This document shows positions 63,270 through 64,000 of a stretch of DNA of 64,000 nt, piece by piece. Made by a program: the position numbers and the translations under genes. Below the pieces are notes generated by a model that was given only the letters and a program-made list of their open reading frames with translations, had not been told where the DNA came from and did not search any database. Positions within the stretch are counted from its first letter, which is position 1. Each line of letters begins with the position of its first letter. The stretch is from positions 182,448 to 246,447 of the forward strand of contig NZ_VORA01000004.1 of the NCBI RefSeq assembly GCF_008477545.1. Direction: 5' to 3'. Origin of the DNA: Roseibium aestuarii (GTDB lineage Bacteria > Pseudomonadota > Alphaproteobacteria > Rhizobiales > Stappiaceae).

Positions 63270-63985
63270 GCCGCTGCCTCATCCATCGGCCAGCAGTTCA
63301 GCCGCCAGAGTTCGCAGCGCATGCGCCGCAACCAGTGGGACCACGCCGTTGCCACAGAGGCGAAGCCGGTCCACCCGGTGGGCCAGCCCATCAGCGCCTC
63401 GACGAACAGCGGGTTCAAGGTCCGGCGTGGCTCGGAGGTATCGCTCCCAGCCATCGGCGTCACCAGGACCTGGCGGCCAAGCAGGCCGTTCACCGGGGTG
63501 TTCGCCAGCGTCGTAGCCCCGTCCTTGTGATCCCGTGCCGTCGGCGTCATCCACATCTGACTGGCATGGGTAAGATCTGCCGTCCGGCGATTGCCCGCGC
63601 TCGGCTTGTTTCCGTCCGTTGCCATCGGCGTCGGCCAATCCCGCGCCATCCGGTCCAGACCCTTCTCGTCGCGCCTGTCGCCACCTCGGCTGCGAAAGCT
63701 GTCGATCTGCGGGGTCGGCCAGAGCGCGGCCGTCGTCGCAAGGTTCATCCCGTGCTGGCCAGCGGCCTGCGACGGTGTCGGTTTCGTCTGCCGGTTCTCG
63801 TTGGCGCTTGCACGGGGCGTCGGCCAGAGCCGCAGCAGTTCCGTCCTGTTCCCGCCACTCGACCGGATGCCAGAGCAGGCGCGCGGGGTCGGCCAGCTCG
63901 TCTCCTTCGCGGATGGCGAGGATGAAGAGCCGCTCGCGCTTGTGCGGCGCGCCGACTTCCGCCGCCGTGAAGAGGCCTGCCGCAA
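63266..63985 (-). CDS. overlapping frame with WPTP repeats, methyltransferase-associated
   Basis: This frame overlaps almost all of the methyltransferase C-terminus. It shows repeated WPTP motifs (SWPTPRACSG, LWPTPRASANENR, LWPTPQIDSF, DWPTPMATDG) and an end (LNPLFVEALMGWPTGWTGFA, then WSHWLRRMRCEL) that I recall from proteins annotated as phage DNA methyltransferases. Its stop overlaps the DUF7220 start (ATGA). It may be a genuine second product or a frame that is in use in related phages after a frameshift. The beginning is not fixed. Confidence 0.4.
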   Translation of the reverse strand: MRQASSRRRKSARRTSASGSSSSPSAKETSWPTPRACSGIRSSGGNRTELLRLWPTPRASANENRQTKPTPSQAAGQHGMNLATTAALWPTPQIDSFRSRGGDRRDEKGLDRMARDWPTPMATDGNKPSAGNRRTADLTHASQMWMTPTARDHKDGATTLANTPVNGLLGRQVLVTPMAGSDTSEPRRTLNPLFVEALMGWPTGWTGFASVATAWSHWLRRMRCELWRLNCWPMDEAAA

Positions 63986-64000
63986 GGCGGTAGCCCATGC
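63279..64000 (-). CDS. DNA cytosine methyltransferase, C-terminal part (cut by window edge)
   Basis: The last 240 or so residues of a C5-type DNA methyltransferase; the 5' part lies beyond the window. Motif VIII-like GAPHKRERLFILA follows the edge, and the C-terminus carries motif X-like CGNGVVPLVAAHALRTLAAE. Between them lies a loose region with repeats of LADA/LADP. The methylated base is presumably cytosine. Another frame of the same DNA also reads as a methyltransferase-associated sequence and is annotated separately. Confidence 0.75.
   Translation of the reverse strand, partial: MGYRLAAGLFTAAEVGAPHKRERLFILAIREGDELADPARLLWHPVEWREQDGTAAALADAPCKRQREPADETDTVAGRWPARDEPCDDGRALADPADRQLSQPRWRQARREGSGPDGAGLADADGNGRKQAERGQSPDGRSYPCQSDVDDADGTGSQGRGYDAGEHPGERPAWPPGPGDADGWERYLRATPDLEPAVRRGADGLAHRVDRLRLCGNGVVPLVAAHALRTLAAELLADG

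Larger units (their letters stand above)
39033..64000. mobile_element. prophage (siphovirus-like), truncated at right edge
   Basis: A nearly complete set of head, tail and lysis genes runs on the minus strand: TerS, TerL, gpW, portal, protease-capsid, connectors, tail terminator, tail tube, chaperones, tape measure, GTA-like distal tail genes, fibre, endolysin and spanins. Order and overlaps are those of an intact phage; no frameshifted structural gene was seen. Integrase, repressor and replication genes are absent and should lie to the right of the window. The left limit is uncertain, and the helicase operon (30469-39032) may belong to the element. Confidence 0.85.

Noticed and set aside
39044..64000. 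Whole element as a functional gene transfer agent
   Set aside because: Presence of gpA terminase, endolysin-spanin cassette, fibre, methyltransferase and accessory toxin genes fits a prophage; only the distal tail is GTA-like.

Overview
The window reads as a chromosomal segment of a GC-rich denitrifying alphaproteobacterium. The pseudoazurin, norCBQD and nosRZDFYLX gene sets with TTG-N8-CAA (FNR/NNR-type) boxes, and the gene-transfer-agent-like tail genes, fit the Rhodobacterales or a near relative; genus cannot be settled from sequence reading. No nitrite reductase, rRNA, tRNA or CRISPR array was seen.

Region 1 (about 340-16170) is a denitrification island. A pseudoazurin and a Crp/Fnr regulator diverge from one FNR-like box. 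A small DUF1858-type protein follows, then norC-norB-norQ-norD with two small membrane proteins (nitric oxide reductase and its maturation), then nosR-nosZ-nosD-nosF-nosY-nosL-nosX (nitrous oxide reductase, copper-site assembly, electron supply and flavinylation). FNR-like boxes sit before paz/crp, norC and nosR. The island should convert NO to N2O to N2 and needs periplasmic copper.

Region 2 (about 16300-23900, minus strand) is a periplasmic copper operon: a Met/His-rich leader protein, CusB, CusA, CusF, CopC and CopD. The CusB-like adaptor carries four extra CusF-like domains at its C-terminus. Region 3 (24139-29756, minus strand) is a catabolic unit: a TetR regulator, then an amidohydrolase, then a TRAP transporter (P, Q, M) that ends at a clear intrinsic terminator.

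Region 4 (30469-39032, plus strand) is a lower-GC two-gene operon. Gene A fuses a sacsin/HSP90-like ATPase domain to an SF2 helicase (1568 aa). Gene B couples a RecD-like SF1 helicase to a C-terminal PD-(D/E)XK-like nuclease (about 1273 aa). It looks like an anti-phage defence module and matches no named system that I can recall. Its stop codon lies 11 bases from the prophage lysis cassette, so it may be prophage cargo.

Region 5 (39044-64000) is a tailed prophage, read mostly on the minus strand and cut by the right edge. From right to left it has a methyltransferase, DUF7220 and DUF3489 genes, TerS, TerL (gpA type), gpW, a lambda-type portal, a protease-capsid fusion, connectors, a toxin-like accessory unit (PIN plus XRE-ImmA), a tail terminator, a tail tube, chaperones G and GT with a probable -1 frameshift, a tape measure, GTA-like gp12-gp15, a fibre, an endolysin and overlapping spanins. 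The head is lambda-like and the tail base GTA-like. No integrase lies inside the window.
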